From Anaerobaca sp035448545 (GTDB lineage: Bacteria > Planctomycetota > Phycisphaerae > Sedimentisphaerales > Anaerobacaceae), in NCBI GenBank assembly GCA_035448545.1, contig DAOTJE010000019.1:21432-85431 (forward strand): a stretch of DNA of 64,000 nucleotides, written 5' to 3'. Below the pieces are notes generated by a model. The model ran no database searches, was not told the DNA's origin, and saw only the letters and a list, made by a program, of their open reading frames with translations. Positions 35,768-44,156 of the stretch are shown piece by piece. The position numbers were made by a program, and so were the translations under genes. Position 1 is the stretch's first letter, and each line of letters opens with the position of its first letter.

Positions 35768-36241
35768 CTAATGCTCCTTGTGTTGTTTCTGCAGCACCAA
35801 CTGCCGCGCCTGGGTCATCTGTTTCTGGTACTGGCCCATGTGGTCCGACAGGTACTGTTCCCAATCTTCGCTGTTCCACAGCTCGATATGGTCCCGCACA
35901 CCCACCAGCGTGATGTCGTCTTTGAGACCTGCCCGTTTGCGCAGTTTCTCGTTGAGCAGGATTCGCCCCTGGGCGTCCAGCTCGATCTTGCTGGCCATGG
36001 CAAAGCTGAGCCGCTCGAAAGCGACCGCCTCATCAGGCGCCGTCGCCCCGGGGGCCACCGAAAGCACGATCTGCTCGAAATACCGCTCCGGATACAAGCA
36101 CAACACGCCATTGGCGCCGAGAACAAGATAGAAGTCGCTGCCATGCTCTTCGGCGTCGATCTGGCTGCGCAGCTTGTTGGAGACGAGCACTCTTCCTTTG
36201 CCGTCCACAACGTGCTGGTATTCGCCTGTTAATAACAGCAT
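35768..36241 (-). CDS. mraZ: MraZ, transcriptional regulator of the dcw cluster
   Basis: The ATG at 36241 was preferred to the GTG at 36247 because GGAG is eight bases upstream, giving 157 residues. It has two AbrB-like MraZ repeats: LLTGEYQHVVDGKGRVLVSN and ASKIELDAQGRILLNEKLRK, each with the D-x-K/Q-GR core. MraZ forms a ring that binds repeats in its own promoter and controls the dcw genes. A promoter is visible at 36277-36304. Clear TGGGN boxes were not found. Confidence 0.93.
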   Translation of the reverse strand: MLLLTGEYQHVVDGKGRVLVSNKLRSQIDAEEHGSDFYLVLGANGVLCLYPERYFEQIVLSVAPGATAPDEAVAFERLSFAMASKIELDAQGRILLNEKLRKRAGLKDDITLVGVRDHIELWNSEDWEQYLSDHMGQYQKQMTQARQLVLQKQHKEH

Positions 36242-36276
36242 GGCCACTGCTCCACTCGACCGTCACTATTTGGGAG

Positions 36277-36304
36277 ATGCTACCACTTGTCGCCACCAAG
36301 TCAA
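36277..36304 (-). promoter_or_regulatory. Predicted promoter of mraZ and the first dcw block
   Basis: On the minus strand TTGACT (36304-36299) and TAGCAT (36282-36277) are spaced by 16 bases, 35 bases before mraZ. Several TGG-containing words, such as AGTGGTA twice, surround it and could be MraZ contacts, but their spacing is not the usual ten bases. Confidence 0.4.
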
Positions 36305-36508
36305 CATCCAATACCACTTTCCGTTGGTTTTTTTGAAGTTCGTCCTGCTGCCATGTCAGGCAAATAAGACATAAATAGTTATACAAAAGCTATTTACGAA
36401 ACACATACGCAGCGACAGTCCTATAATCCAACTGCGGCAGTCAACCGCTTGCCGTTCAGCGACGCGGCTTGGGAAGAACTGCCCCACAGCCCCACCGAAG
36501 AGACTGTT

Positions 36509-36573
36509 GCATCTCCAAGCAGGCAAGAAACCTGTCATGCGTGACATGAGATGCTGCGGCAGACCCGTCTGCC
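36509..36573. other. Compact multi-stem structure in the mraZ-dgt intergenic region
   Basis: The 457-base stretch 36242-36698 has no gene. Besides the mraZ promoter it holds an outer stem GCATCTC/GAGATGC (36509-36515, 36548-36554) enclosing two perfect hairpins, CAGG/CCTG and GTCA-TGCG-TGAC. A further perfect hairpin follows, GGCAGAC-CC-GTCTGCC (36558-36573). The three-way-junction layout could be a small RNA, a leader or the dgt terminator. No known RNA class is recognised. Confidence 0.3.
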
Positions 36574-36698
36574 ACAGATCCAACAACGAGCCTGTGACTT
36601 TCAGCCAATAGTGTATGAAACCGATGGCCGGTTCGGCGATGGCGCATGCACGGGTGTCATACGGTGGGAAGACAGATCGGACGGGGTGCGGCGCAGGC

Positions 36699-37793
36699 TC
36701 AGGTCGGCTGGAGCGACTGGAGGGCGAAACGGTCCGTCATGCCGGCGATGTAGTCGCACACGGCGCGCTGAAGGCCATGCTCGGGAATGAACCGCTGGAA
36801 GTAGCCCGGCATCCGTTCGGGCCGGGCACACAAACGCTCAAACAGCTCGGCTAACAGGTCACTGGCGCGCTGGGCGTTGCGGATGAGCAGTTCGTGGTGA
36901 TAGAACCGATCCAGAAGAAATGCCTCCAGCCCTTGCAGCTTGCGGTCACACTCAGGCGACAGTGCAATCACGTCGCGTGCCATGGCGCAGGCGTCGTGAG
37001 GCGTCCTGATGCCTGCGGCGGCGATGTTGGCGGCGCTGGTATCGATGCAATCGCCGACCAGAGCGTCGATGATGGCCTTGGCGATCCGCGTGCGGCGGAT
37101 CGTCCGGTCCTCGATCGCGTCGGCGCCGATCTGCCGAGTCGCTTCCACGAAAACCTCGATGTGCTGCATCTGCTCGCCGTCGAGCAGGTGAGCCTTCATC
37201 CCATCCTCCAGATCGTGGCAGTTGTAGGCAATGCGATCGGCCAGGTCGACGATCTGGCCCTCCAGCGTGCAGTTGGCCTCCGGGAACGCATCGCCCTGCG
37301 GCACATCGTAGCGGCTTTTGTGCCTGGCCAGGCCGAGACGGGTCTCATACATGAGATTCAGGCCCCTGAACGCCGGGTACGGATGTTCGAGAAGCTCGAC
37401 GATGCGCAACGACTGCGCGTTGTGCTCAAACCCGCCATACTGCGCCATCAGTCCATTGAGGGCCGCCTCACCCGCATGCCCGAACGGCGGATGCCCGAGA
37501 TCATGCGCCAGGCAGATCGCCTCGGTCAGCGCCTCGTTGAGCCCCAGGGCTTTGGCGATGGTCCGGCCGATCTGCGCGACCTCGATGCTGTGCGTCAGAC
37601 GGGTACGATAGTAGTCGTCGAGCCCCGGCGTGAAGACCTGCGTCTTGCCCTCCAGCCGGCGAAACGCCGAGCAATGGATGATCCGATCACGGTCCCGCTC
37701 GAAGTCCGAGCGGTATCGATGCGGCGCCTCCGCAAACGCCCGCCCCTTGCTGGCCCCCTCCGTCACCGCGTACGATCGAAGCCCGTCCGTCAT
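36699..37793 (-). CDS. dgt: Deoxyguanosinetriphosphate triphosphohydrolase-like HD protein
   Basis: 364 residues from the ATG at 37793, which overlaps the stop of the HIT gene (ATGA). The HD-domain metal ligands are in RTRLTHSIEVAQIGR, AHDLGHPPFGHAGE and, further on, DLADRIAYNCHDLEDG. The N-terminal FERDRDRIIHCSAFRRLEGK block is typical of the short, dGTPase-like class. These enzymes remove triphosphate from dNTPs and help balance pools. It is translationally coupled to the HIT protein gene. Confidence 0.9.
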   Translation of the reverse strand: MTDGLRSYAVTEGASKGRAFAEAPHRYRSDFERDRDRIIHCSAFRRLEGKTQVFTPGLDDYYRTRLTHSIEVAQIGRTIAKALGLNEALTEAICLAHDLGHPPFGHAGEAALNGLMAQYGGFEHNAQSLRIVELLEHPYPAFRGLNLMYETRLGLARHKSRYDVPQGDAFPEANCTLEGQIVDLADRIAYNCHDLEDGMKAHLLDGEQMQHIEVFVEATRQIGADAIEDRTIRRTRIAKAIIDALVGDCIDTSAANIAAAGIRTPHDACAMARDVIALSPECDRKLQGLEAFLLDRFYHHELLIRNAQRASDLLAELFERLCARPERMPGYFQRFIPEHGLQRAVCDYIAGMTDRFALQSLQPT

Positions 37794-38305
37794 TTCTCCA
37801 ACCCGGGAAGGCAATGTTCGGCGCTGACGGTTCGGAGTTCCGCCAGCAGGTCGGTCAGCGACTGACTGATCACGTCGGTGTCGCTGCACACGCTCATGAA
37901 ATTCGTGTCGCCGTCCCAGCGCGGCACCACATGGATGTGCAGGTGGCCCGGCAAACCCGCGCCCGCACAGCGGCCGAAGTTCAACCCCACGTTGAAGCCG
38001 TGCGGACGGACGGTCATCGACAACGCACGCTGCGCCTCCCGCACCAGCTTCATCAGCTCGATCATCTCCTCCTCGGTCGCATCGTCGAGAGCGGCGATGT
38101 GCCTGGCGGGCGAGATCAACAAATGCCCGTTGTTGTAGGGAAACCGATTCAGCACAACCAGAGATTTCGCCGTCCGCCACAGAAGGAGGTTCTCGTCGTC
38201 GTCATCGGGGTGCGCGAAGTCGTGGCAGAGAAAACAGCCTTCGCTCTTCTCGAGTCCGCGGATGTATGGAATGCGCCACGGCGCCCAGATGTTGTTGCGT
38301 TCCAC
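37790..38305 (-). CDS. HIT-family nucleotide hydrolase
   Basis: The 171-residue protein starts at a GTG at 38305 with GGGAGG ten bases upstream. The histidine triad is HLHIHVVPRW. The N-terminal MERNNIWAPWRIPYIRGLEK, with GCFLCHD, and the LLISPARHIAALDDATEEEM block match the Ap4A phosphorylase/HIT subfamily. It probably acts on diadenosine polyphosphates or AMP-derivatives. The four-base overlap with dgt suggests a shared nucleotide-housekeeping role. Confidence 0.88.
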   Translation of the reverse strand: MERNNIWAPWRIPYIRGLEKSEGCFLCHDFAHPDDDDENLLLWRTAKSLVVLNRFPYNNGHLLISPARHIAALDDATEEEMIELMKLVREAQRALSMTVRPHGFNVGLNFGRCAGAGLPGHLHIHVVPRWDGDTNFMSVCSDTDVISQSLTDLLAELRTVSAEHCLPGLEK

Positions 38306-38339
38306 GGTGTGATGCCTCCCAATCTCGTGAACATCAGGC

Positions 38340-39338
38340 CTAAGGGGCCAGCAGCTCCGTCGTCAACGTCTGCTCAATCGTGAGGTGCGGGTCGGCCCGA
38401 ATCCCCATCGGCGGCAGCGACGCTTTCATCCGCACCATGTACTTCTGGCGGTCCGCGACAACACGGCCGGCATCCAGATCGAACGACTCCTGACCGGCCC
38501 CTTCGAGGGCGAGCAGGCGGTAGCTGCCGAGAAAACCGAAGGTTCCGCTCATTTGAAAACGCCCGGAATAAGGGATAGGCCAGTCGGTCGGAGCAGCATC
38601 CGCCGGCGAGTAGACGCTGTCGAAGATCGCCAGAGACTTATCCTTGTCGGCGCGAATCTCACTGAACCGGTACGTAACATCGCGGGCCTTGCGCGCGACC
38701 ATCGGCAGAGGCACCGGCAGTCTCGACCGCCAAGTCTGGCCAACCGCGATGCCGGAAGCCGGAGCCTCCACACTTGATATCGCATCCCACAGGAAGTACT
38801 GCCCCGCGACAAAATCCCCGATCATGTCGGGGTCCTTGACGCGTCCGCCGGAAGGCCCGGAGCGAAACGCCTTCGCGCCCATCTCCTGCACGAGCGCGTC
38901 CAGTTCCCTTCGATCGACCATCTTGCCTCGCGGATCAATCGTGAACGAGAAGGTCTTTCCCGCGGCCGATTCGGCTGCATCCCCGGCGTATTGGCGCCCG
39001 CTGCGCTCCACCGTTACCGACTCACACACGGCACGAATCGTGCTGACCCCGTACGGGTCCACCACCACGGGCGTGTAGGCGGTCACCATCTCCAGCCGTT
39101 CGAATCGCTTCTCGGCCTGGTCCCCTCCGACGGCATTGGGGTCCCAGTCCAGAAGCAGGTCCCGATGCGAGACGAATCTGTACCGAAGCGTCTGCCCGGG
39201 CTGGAAGTCCACGGTCAAGAAGATGCGTCCGCTGTCACGAGAGCTTGGCACCCTGTGCGGAACACCGGCGCTTCGGCATCCGGCGAAGAGCAGAAGGATC
39301 GCAACAAACCTGACCGTGGCGTGGGCTTTCGATACCAT
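38340..39338 (-). CDS. DUF6263-like lipoprotein A
   Basis: 332 residues from the ATG at 39338. The lipobox is LLLFAGC. The mature part has a strand-rich pattern, with TLRYRFVSHRDLLLDWDP, KTFSFTIDPRGKMVDRREL, and GQTWRSRLPVPLPM ahead of a long beta domain, like DUF6263-type planctomycete lipoproteins. It resembles the adjacent upstream gene in layout (Q-T-W block and a closing strand), so the two are likely distant duplicates. Function is unknown. Confidence 0.65.
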   Translation of the reverse strand: MVSKAHATVRFVAILLLFAGCRSAGVPHRVPSSRDSGRIFLTVDFQPGQTLRYRFVSHRDLLLDWDPNAVGGDQAEKRFERLEMVTAYTPVVVDPYGVSTIRAVCESVTVERSGRQYAGDAAESAAGKTFSFTIDPRGKMVDRRELDALVQEMGAKAFRSGPSGGRVKDPDMIGDFVAGQYFLWDAISSVEAPASGIAVGQTWRSRLPVPLPMVARKARDVTYRFSEIRADKDKSLAIFDSVYSPADAAPTDWPIPYSGRFQMSGTFGFLGSYRLLALEGAGQESFDLDAGRVVADRQKYMVRMKASLPPMGIRADPHLTIEQTLTTELLAP

Positions 39339-39361
39339 GATTCTCTTCTTACGCGGCCGCA

Positions 39362-40456
39362 CTACGGAATCCGTTCGAGCCTGTACAACTGGGTTCTGTT
39401 CATCCTCACGGCCGCCGGCCGGTCCGCACCATCCTGGACCGCCGCCTGGTCGACCGCTACCCACTCCGTATGGAATTGCTCGACATATGTGTCGATGCAG
39501 CCCGTGTCCAGATCGAGTTCGAATTGCCCTTCGTAGCTGTCCACGTTGTCGAACATGCCGGCCGGAACAGTGCTGCTCTGGTCTTCGTGCAACTGCCTGG
39601 CCGCAGCGGAGGAAGGAATGCCTTTCATCGTCACGCGTGCGACACGGCCGCCTTCGTCGGCTTCGACTCGTTCGAGAGTGTAGAGCCGCTCGTACGCCTT
39701 GGCGCCCATTCGCCCGAACGACAGGATCGTGACATTGCTCCACGTCTGGCCCGGACGAACGATCTTGCCTTCCGAGGCCGTCAAAGCCGGGACTTCATGC
39801 CGGTCCCGTATCTCCTTGTCGCCGATCAGCTTCAGAGCCGTCTGGTGTTCCGGTGAACCACCTTTGAGCGAATCGCGGAGCGTCGCAAGGCCCTCGACGG
39901 ACAAGACAGCCCCCTTCGGCGTCATCTCCACGTGGTAGCTGATGCCGACAAGTTGCGACAGGGGGCTCTCGCGGTCCGCGTCACGCGAACTGTCGAAATC
40001 CAGGACCACCGTTTCTCGCGAGCGGCCCAGATACTTCAGCGTCAGGATCGTGATCTTGAGCATTGCGTTGCCATCGTCCTGGACGCGATCGACGCGCTGC
40101 TCAAACGTGATCTCCACGCGGTTGCCGATCGCACCGCCTCGAAAACTGGACGGCTTGCCCGATTCATCCCCCTCCCATCGGACGGAGGCTTCGGTTTCCG
40201 TAGTCACCCGGTATATGACCGGCCGGTCAGGAACGAACCTGAGGGCCAGATCGATACCGGCTTCGAACGGCGTCCGGGCGTTGTCCTCATTGCCCGAGGG
40301 CTGGTCCGGCACAACCACTGGTTCGACGGCCTGCGTCCGGACGGCTTCGCATGACGAGCCCTGCGGCGCTCCCGCACTCCCACAGCCCGGCAAGAGCACA
40401 ACCAGGCAGAACACCATGCCTGTCACAACGACGCAAGTGCCTGTTTCCGGTCCCAT
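39362..40456 (-). CDS. DUF6263-like lipoprotein B
   Basis: The 364-residue lipoprotein has its lipobox in VVLLPGC. Its sequence follows the same plan as lipoprotein A: DLALRFVPDRPVIYRVTTET, SYHVEMTPKGAVLSVEGLAT, GQTWSNVTILSFGRMG, and a C-terminal VDSYEGQFELDLDTGCI. It is separated from A by 23 bases. The gene order B, A, HIT, dgt is one strand with short gaps and a promoter at 40516-40543, so it may be a single operon. No function is known. Confidence 0.65.
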   Translation of the reverse strand: MGPETGTCVVVTGMVFCLVVLLPGCGSAGAPQGSSCEAVRTQAVEPVVVPDQPSGNEDNARTPFEAGIDLALRFVPDRPVIYRVTTETEASVRWEGDESGKPSSFRGGAIGNRVEITFEQRVDRVQDDGNAMLKITILTLKYLGRSRETVVLDFDSSRDADRESPLSQLVGISYHVEMTPKGAVLSVEGLATLRDSLKGGSPEHQTALKLIGDKEIRDRHEVPALTASEGKIVRPGQTWSNVTILSFGRMGAKAYERLYTLERVEADEGGRVARVTMKGIPSSAAARQLHEDQSSTVPAGMFDNVDSYEGQFELDLDTGCIDTYVEQFHTEWVAVDQAAVQDGADRPAAVRMNRTQLYRLERIP

Positions 40457-40515
40457 TTCGGCCCCTACCCAAGAGTCGGATCATCGCACAATTCTTCCAC
40501 TGTGCCCACGAGCCA

Positions 40516-40543
40516 ATTATATGGCCCTCAGCGGACCGGACAA
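40516..40543 (-). promoter_or_regulatory. Predicted promoter of the lipoprotein-HIT-dgt genes
   Basis: On the minus strand TTGTCC and an exact TATAAT are spaced by 16 bases, 59 bases before the start of lipoprotein B. It lies in the divergent gap with ilvD. Confidence 0.5.
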
Positions 40544-40631
40544 CGATTTTTGCTTTATTCATGTCCGCCTGCGAGCTAAACTTAGGTTCTTTGACCCTCG
40601 CTGTTCCTGTTGATGGCTTTGGAGAAAGACA

Positions 40632-42299
40632 ATGAGAAGTGACACCGTCAAAAAGGGCTTTCAGCGGGCACCCCATCGCGGGCTGCTTCGCGCGTGCGGG
40701 TTGCAGGATGCGGATATCGACAAACCGTTCATCGGCGTGGCCAACAGCTTCTGCGAGGTCGTTCCCGGTCACGTCCATCTCAACGAAGTGGCCCGCGTAG
40801 TGAAGGAGGCGATTCGCCAGGCCGGCGGCGTGCCCTTCGAGTTCAACACGATCGCGGTCTGCGACGGCATCGCCATGGGCCATACAGGCATGAAGTACTC
40901 GCTGGCTTCGCGTGAGATCGTCGCCGATTCGGTCGAGACGATGGTGCGGGCCCATTGCTTCGACGGGCTGATCTGCATCCCGAACTGCGATAAGATCATC
41001 CCCGGCATGCTCATGGCCGCGGTAAGACTCAACGTCCCGACCCTATTCGTCTCCGGCGGCCCGATGAAGGCGGGCAAGACCAGGGACGGCAGGATCGTGG
41101 ACCTGATCAGTATCTTTGAAGGCGTCGCCCAGTTCAACGCCGGTAAAATCAGCGAAGCGGAACTCACGGAACTCGAATGCGCCGGCTGCCCCACGCAGGG
41201 AAGCTGCTCGGGCATGTTCACCGCCAACTCCATGAACTGCCTGTCCGAAGCGATCGGTATGGCCCTGCCCGGCAACGGGACGATCCTGGCGGTCGATCCG
41301 CGCCGACAGGATCTGTACAAAGCCGCAGGCAGGCAGATCGTCGAACTGGTGAAGAAGGACATCAAACCGCTCGACATCATCAGCGTCCCGTCGATGGACA
41401 ATGCCCTGGCCCTCGACATGGCCATGGGCGGCTCGACCAACACGGTGCTGCACACGTTGGCCATTGCCAGCGAAGCGAAGATCAAATACGACTTGGACCG
41501 TATCAATACCATCTCCGCCAAGTGCCCGAATATCTGCAAGGTCTCGCCTTCGAGCAAGGTCCACATCGAGGACGTGGACCGCGCCGGCGGGATCAGTGCC
41601 ATCCTCAATGAAATCAGCAAGATCCCGAACCTGCTGAACCTCGGCTGCCTTACGGTAACGGGCAAGACGCTGGGCCAGAACATCGCTGCGGCGAAGATCA
41701 AGGACCCGGACGTGATCCACCCGCTCGAGAACGCCTATTCCAAGACGGGCGGCTTGTCGATCCTTCGTGGCAACCTGGCCCCCAACGGCAGCGTCGTCAA
41801 GAGCGCCGGCGTCGCTCCGGCGATGCTGACGCATGTCGGTCCGGCGGTCATCTTCGAGAGTCAGGAAGACGCTTGTGAGGGCATCCTGGCCGGCAGGGTC
41901 AAGGCCGGCGACGTCGTGGTCATCCGCTACGAAGGCCCCAAGGGCGGGCCGGGGATGCAGGAGATGCTCAGCCCGACCAGCTACATCATGGGCGCCGGGT
42001 TGGGTGAATCGGTCGCGTTGATCACCGATGGGCGGTTCAGCGGCGGCACGCGCGGCGCCTGCATCGGGCACGTCAGCCCGGAAGCGGCGGTCGGCGGGCC
42101 CATCGGCCTGCTCAAGAACGGCGACGTCATCGAGATCGACATCCCCCACAATACGATCAACGCCAAGCTGTCCGACGCCGAATGGGCCAAGCGGAAGAAG
42201 GCCTGGAAGGCCCCCGAGCCGCGGATCAAAGAAGGCTGCCTGGCCAAGTACGCCGCCATGGCCACCAGCGCCGACACCGGCGCCGTCCTGAAATGGTAG
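40632..42299 (+). CDS. ilvD: Dihydroxy-acid dehydratase
   Basis: The 555-residue protein starts at 40632 after GGAGAAAG. It carries IlvD/Edd cluster cysteines in CIPNCDKIIPGMLMA and CAGCPTQGSCSGMFTANSMN, plus the C-terminal TDGRFSGGTRGACIGHVSPE. The enzyme makes 2-keto acids for valine, leucine and isoleucine synthesis with an Fe-S cluster. No other branched-chain genes lie nearby. Two YkgJ-type proteins follow on the same strand. Confidence 0.95.
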   Translation: MRSDTVKKGFQRAPHRGLLRACGLQDADIDKPFIGVANSFCEVVPGHVHLNEVARVVKEAIRQAGGVPFEFNTIAVCDGIAMGHTGMKYSLASREIVADSVETMVRAHCFDGLICIPNCDKIIPGMLMAAVRLNVPTLFVSGGPMKAGKTRDGRIVDLISIFEGVAQFNAGKISEAELTELECAGCPTQGSCSGMFTANSMNCLSEAIGMALPGNGTILAVDPRRQDLYKAAGRQIVELVKKDIKPLDIISVPSMDNALALDMAMGGSTNTVLHTLAIASEAKIKYDLDRINTISAKCPNICKVSPSSKVHIEDVDRAGGISAILNEISKIPNLLNLGCLTVTGKTLGQNIAAAKIKDPDVIHPLENAYSKTGGLSILRGNLAPNGSVVKSAGVAPAMLTHVGPAVIFESQEDACEGILAGRVKAGDVVVIRYEGPKGGPGMQEMLSPTSYIMGAGLGESVALITDGRFSGGTRGACIGHVSPEAAVGGPIGLLKNGDVIEIDIPHNTINAKLSDAEWAKRKKAWKAPEPRIKEGCLAKYAAMATSADTGAVLKW

Positions 42300-42317
42300 A
42301 GGGATATCCAAGGCATC

Positions 42318-42797
42318 ATGTGCGGGGACGAGCCGACGATAAAATGGTACGCGGCGGGGCTGCACTTCGAGTGCACCGGGTGCGGGGCATGCTGTTCCGG
42401 GCCGGGGGAAGGGTACATCTGGGTGTCGCGGCCGGAGATCGAGCTGATCGCCAGGCACCTGAACATGACGCCGGGGCAGCTGCGGCACACGTACCTGCGC
42501 CGCGTGGGTCTGCGCCTGACAATCATCGAACACGAGACCACCAAGGACTGTATCTTCCTCCAGAAAATAGATGACCGCAAACAGTGTATGATCTATCCGG
42601 TCCGCCCGAGCCAGTGCCGCTCGTGGCCGTTCTGGCCGGACAATCTCTCCGGGCCCCATGCCTGGAACAGGGCCGCCCTGAGGTGTCCGGGTATCAACAG
42701 AGGACGACACTACAGCGCCAGGCAAATCGAGAGGATTAAGAGAAACAGACGATGGTGGGAGAATCAGAAAGACATCGCCGAGTCGTCGCCGAAGTAG
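42318..42797 (+). CDS. YkgJ-type zinc/iron-chelating cysteine-cluster protein (first)
   Basis: A 159-residue protein with the CxxC-GxCC core in FECTGCGACCSGPGEGYIWV, a second CMIYPVRPSQCRSWPFWPD and a late Cys (ALRCPGI), the CxxCGxCC...C...RPxxCR...C pattern of the YkgJ/UPF0153 family. These proteins are thought to bind a metal or Fe-S cluster; their role is unsettled. Position right after ilvD, an Fe-S enzyme, suggests shared expression. Its end overlaps the second copy by 46 bases. Confidence 0.85.
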   Translation: MCGDEPTIKWYAAGLHFECTGCGACCSGPGEGYIWVSRPEIELIARHLNMTPGQLRHTYLRRVGLRLTIIEHETTKDCIFLQKIDDRKQCMIYPVRPSQCRSWPFWPDNLSGPHAWNRAALRCPGINRGRHYSARQIERIKRNRRWWENQKDIAESSPK

Positions 42798-43237
42798 CTG
42801 TCCTCTACGACTGGATCGACACGCAGCTTCAGCAGGACCGCGAACTGGTGGGAGAGTGTGCCGCCTGCGGGGCATGCTGCGACTTCGTGAGCTACGATCA
42901 CCTGCTCTTCGTGACGCCACCCGAGACGATCTATCTGGCGGCCAAACTGAACGTGCCGAGTCTGCGCCAGATGACCAGCGAACGGTGCCCGTATCAGGAG
43001 GAGGAACGATGCACCATTCACCGGCATCGGTTCACCGGCTGCCGCATCTTCTGCTGCAATGGAGATCGGGACTTCCAGGCCGAACTGACGGAGACCGTTC
43101 TCGGAAAGCTCAAGAGCATCTGCGAGCGCTATCAGATCGCGTATCAGTACGCCGATCTGGGGACGGCTCTCGCGACATTCTCTACCGGTATTTGTCAATC
43201 GGCTGCGGGACCTTGTCCTGAGGATCGTAGAGATTGA
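42752..43237 (+). CDS. YkgJ-type cysteine-cluster protein (second)
   Basis: 161 residues, with CAACGACCDFVSYDHLLFVT, CPYQEEERCTIHRHRFTGCR and IFCCNGD. The CxxCGxCC and R-x-x-x-C-R features are kept, but the spacing differs from the first copy and there is an extra CC. It starts inside the end of the first gene and ends inside the minus-strand ftsQ (56-base tail overlap). Tandem overlapping paralogues suggest a two-subunit complex. Confidence 0.8.
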   Translation: MVGESERHRRVVAEVAVLYDWIDTQLQQDRELVGECAACGACCDFVSYDHLLFVTPPETIYLAAKLNVPSLRQMTSERCPYQEEERCTIHRHRFTGCRIFCCNGDRDFQAELTETVLGKLKSICERYQIAYQYADLGTALATFSTGICQSAAGPCPEDRRD

Positions 43238-44120
43238 TGTACTTGACGCCAGCGCTGAGCGAGCCGGATTCCTGGTAGTAGGTGTACAGTTTCGCCAGCT
43301 TCTGCTCGTCTTTGGCCTCCAGATGCCTGGCCCAGTCTCCGATTTCCGCGCCCCAGTAGATCAGCGTGCCGTCCTTGCTGTGGAGCACGAGGTGCGGATC
43401 GCGGTGGTTTCTGCGCCCCTTGTAGTTGGTCACATCCACATCGGCGATCCGTTCGAGGAGCGGGCTCTTGGGCGTCACTTCCGCATCCATGCGATTCAGA
43501 AGGATGATAAGCTTGACCGCCGCCGCCAGATCGTCCCGATCGAACACCGCACCGGGTGACGGAGGCAGACCCAATGAAACGCCCTCGACCTTTACGATCG
43601 GCAGGTGCACCATCGGCATGTAATCGAGCACCACGAGGTCGGCGTCGACGTAGAATTTCGACGGACCTCGTTCGATCAGCGCCACCGGCTTGCGCCAGCG
43701 GGCCTGGACGCACACCGAATCATATGTGACGTGTACCTCGACGTCGTCCAGCCACGACATCTGGGCGAGATTGCGGGCAACGACCTCGGCGGTTTCCTCC
43801 TGGATCGGAAACCGATCCCCCCCGGCGGCGGCCACAACCCTCGCCTTGAGATCCCAGTTGACCCATGCCGGCACGCCCACGAGGACCAGATGCCCTTCCT
43901 CCGTCGGTCTGGCCGAACCGACGTAACCCTCGGCATAGCGAAGAAATGCGCCGGCCGCCACCAGAACAAGCATCACCGCCGACACCTTGACAGCGGTCGT
44001 CAGCGTCTGTTTTCTGGCCTGTGCCTCTCTCTTGGTCCGGGTCCCCCACCAGGAGGAAACCCGCTCTCGAAGACTACTTCTGTGCTTCTTTCTGGCCACG
44101 TATCGCCTCAATTGCTGCAC
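43182..44120 (-). CDS. ftsQ: FtsQ/DivIB-like division protein
   Basis: A 312-residue protein with a basic cytoplasmic N-terminus of about 45 residues, one membrane helix (VSAVMLVLVAAGAFLRYAEG), then a POTRA-like domain (VVARNLAQMSWLDDVEVHVT) and a beta domain (DSVCVQARWRKPVALIERGP, FYVDADLVVLDYMPM). The SWLDDVEVxxTYD-type block and its place after ddl fit FtsQ, though similarity is weak as usual. It starts at a GTG. It recruits FtsB/FtsL to the septum. It ends the second dcw block. Confidence 0.8.
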   Translation of the reverse strand: MQQLRRYVARKKHRSSLRERVSSWWGTRTKREAQARKQTLTTAVKVSAVMLVLVAAGAFLRYAEGYVGSARPTEEGHLVLVGVPAWVNWDLKARVVAAAGGDRFPIQEETAEVVARNLAQMSWLDDVEVHVTYDSVCVQARWRKPVALIERGPSKFYVDADLVVLDYMPMVHLPIVKVEGVSLGLPPSPGAVFDRDDLAAAVKLIILLNRMDAEVTPKSPLLERIADVDVTNYKGRRNHRDPHLVLHSKDGTLIYWGAEIGDWARHLEAKDEQKLAKLYTYYQESGSLSAGVKYINLYDPQDKVPQPIDKYR

Positions 44121-44156
44121 CCTGTATGTCGTTGCGGACTGTAGCCGCCCGGAATC

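Noticed and set aside
36262..36320. Classical MraZ boxes (TGGGN repeats ten bases apart) before mraZ
   Set aside because: Only irregularly spaced TGG words were found; not enough to call boxes.
41043..42920. 625-codon open frame antisense to ilvD
   Set aside because: High GC leaves long antisense frames open. It lies opposite well-supported ilvD and YkgJ genes, has no ribosome binding site and its product looks low-complexity.
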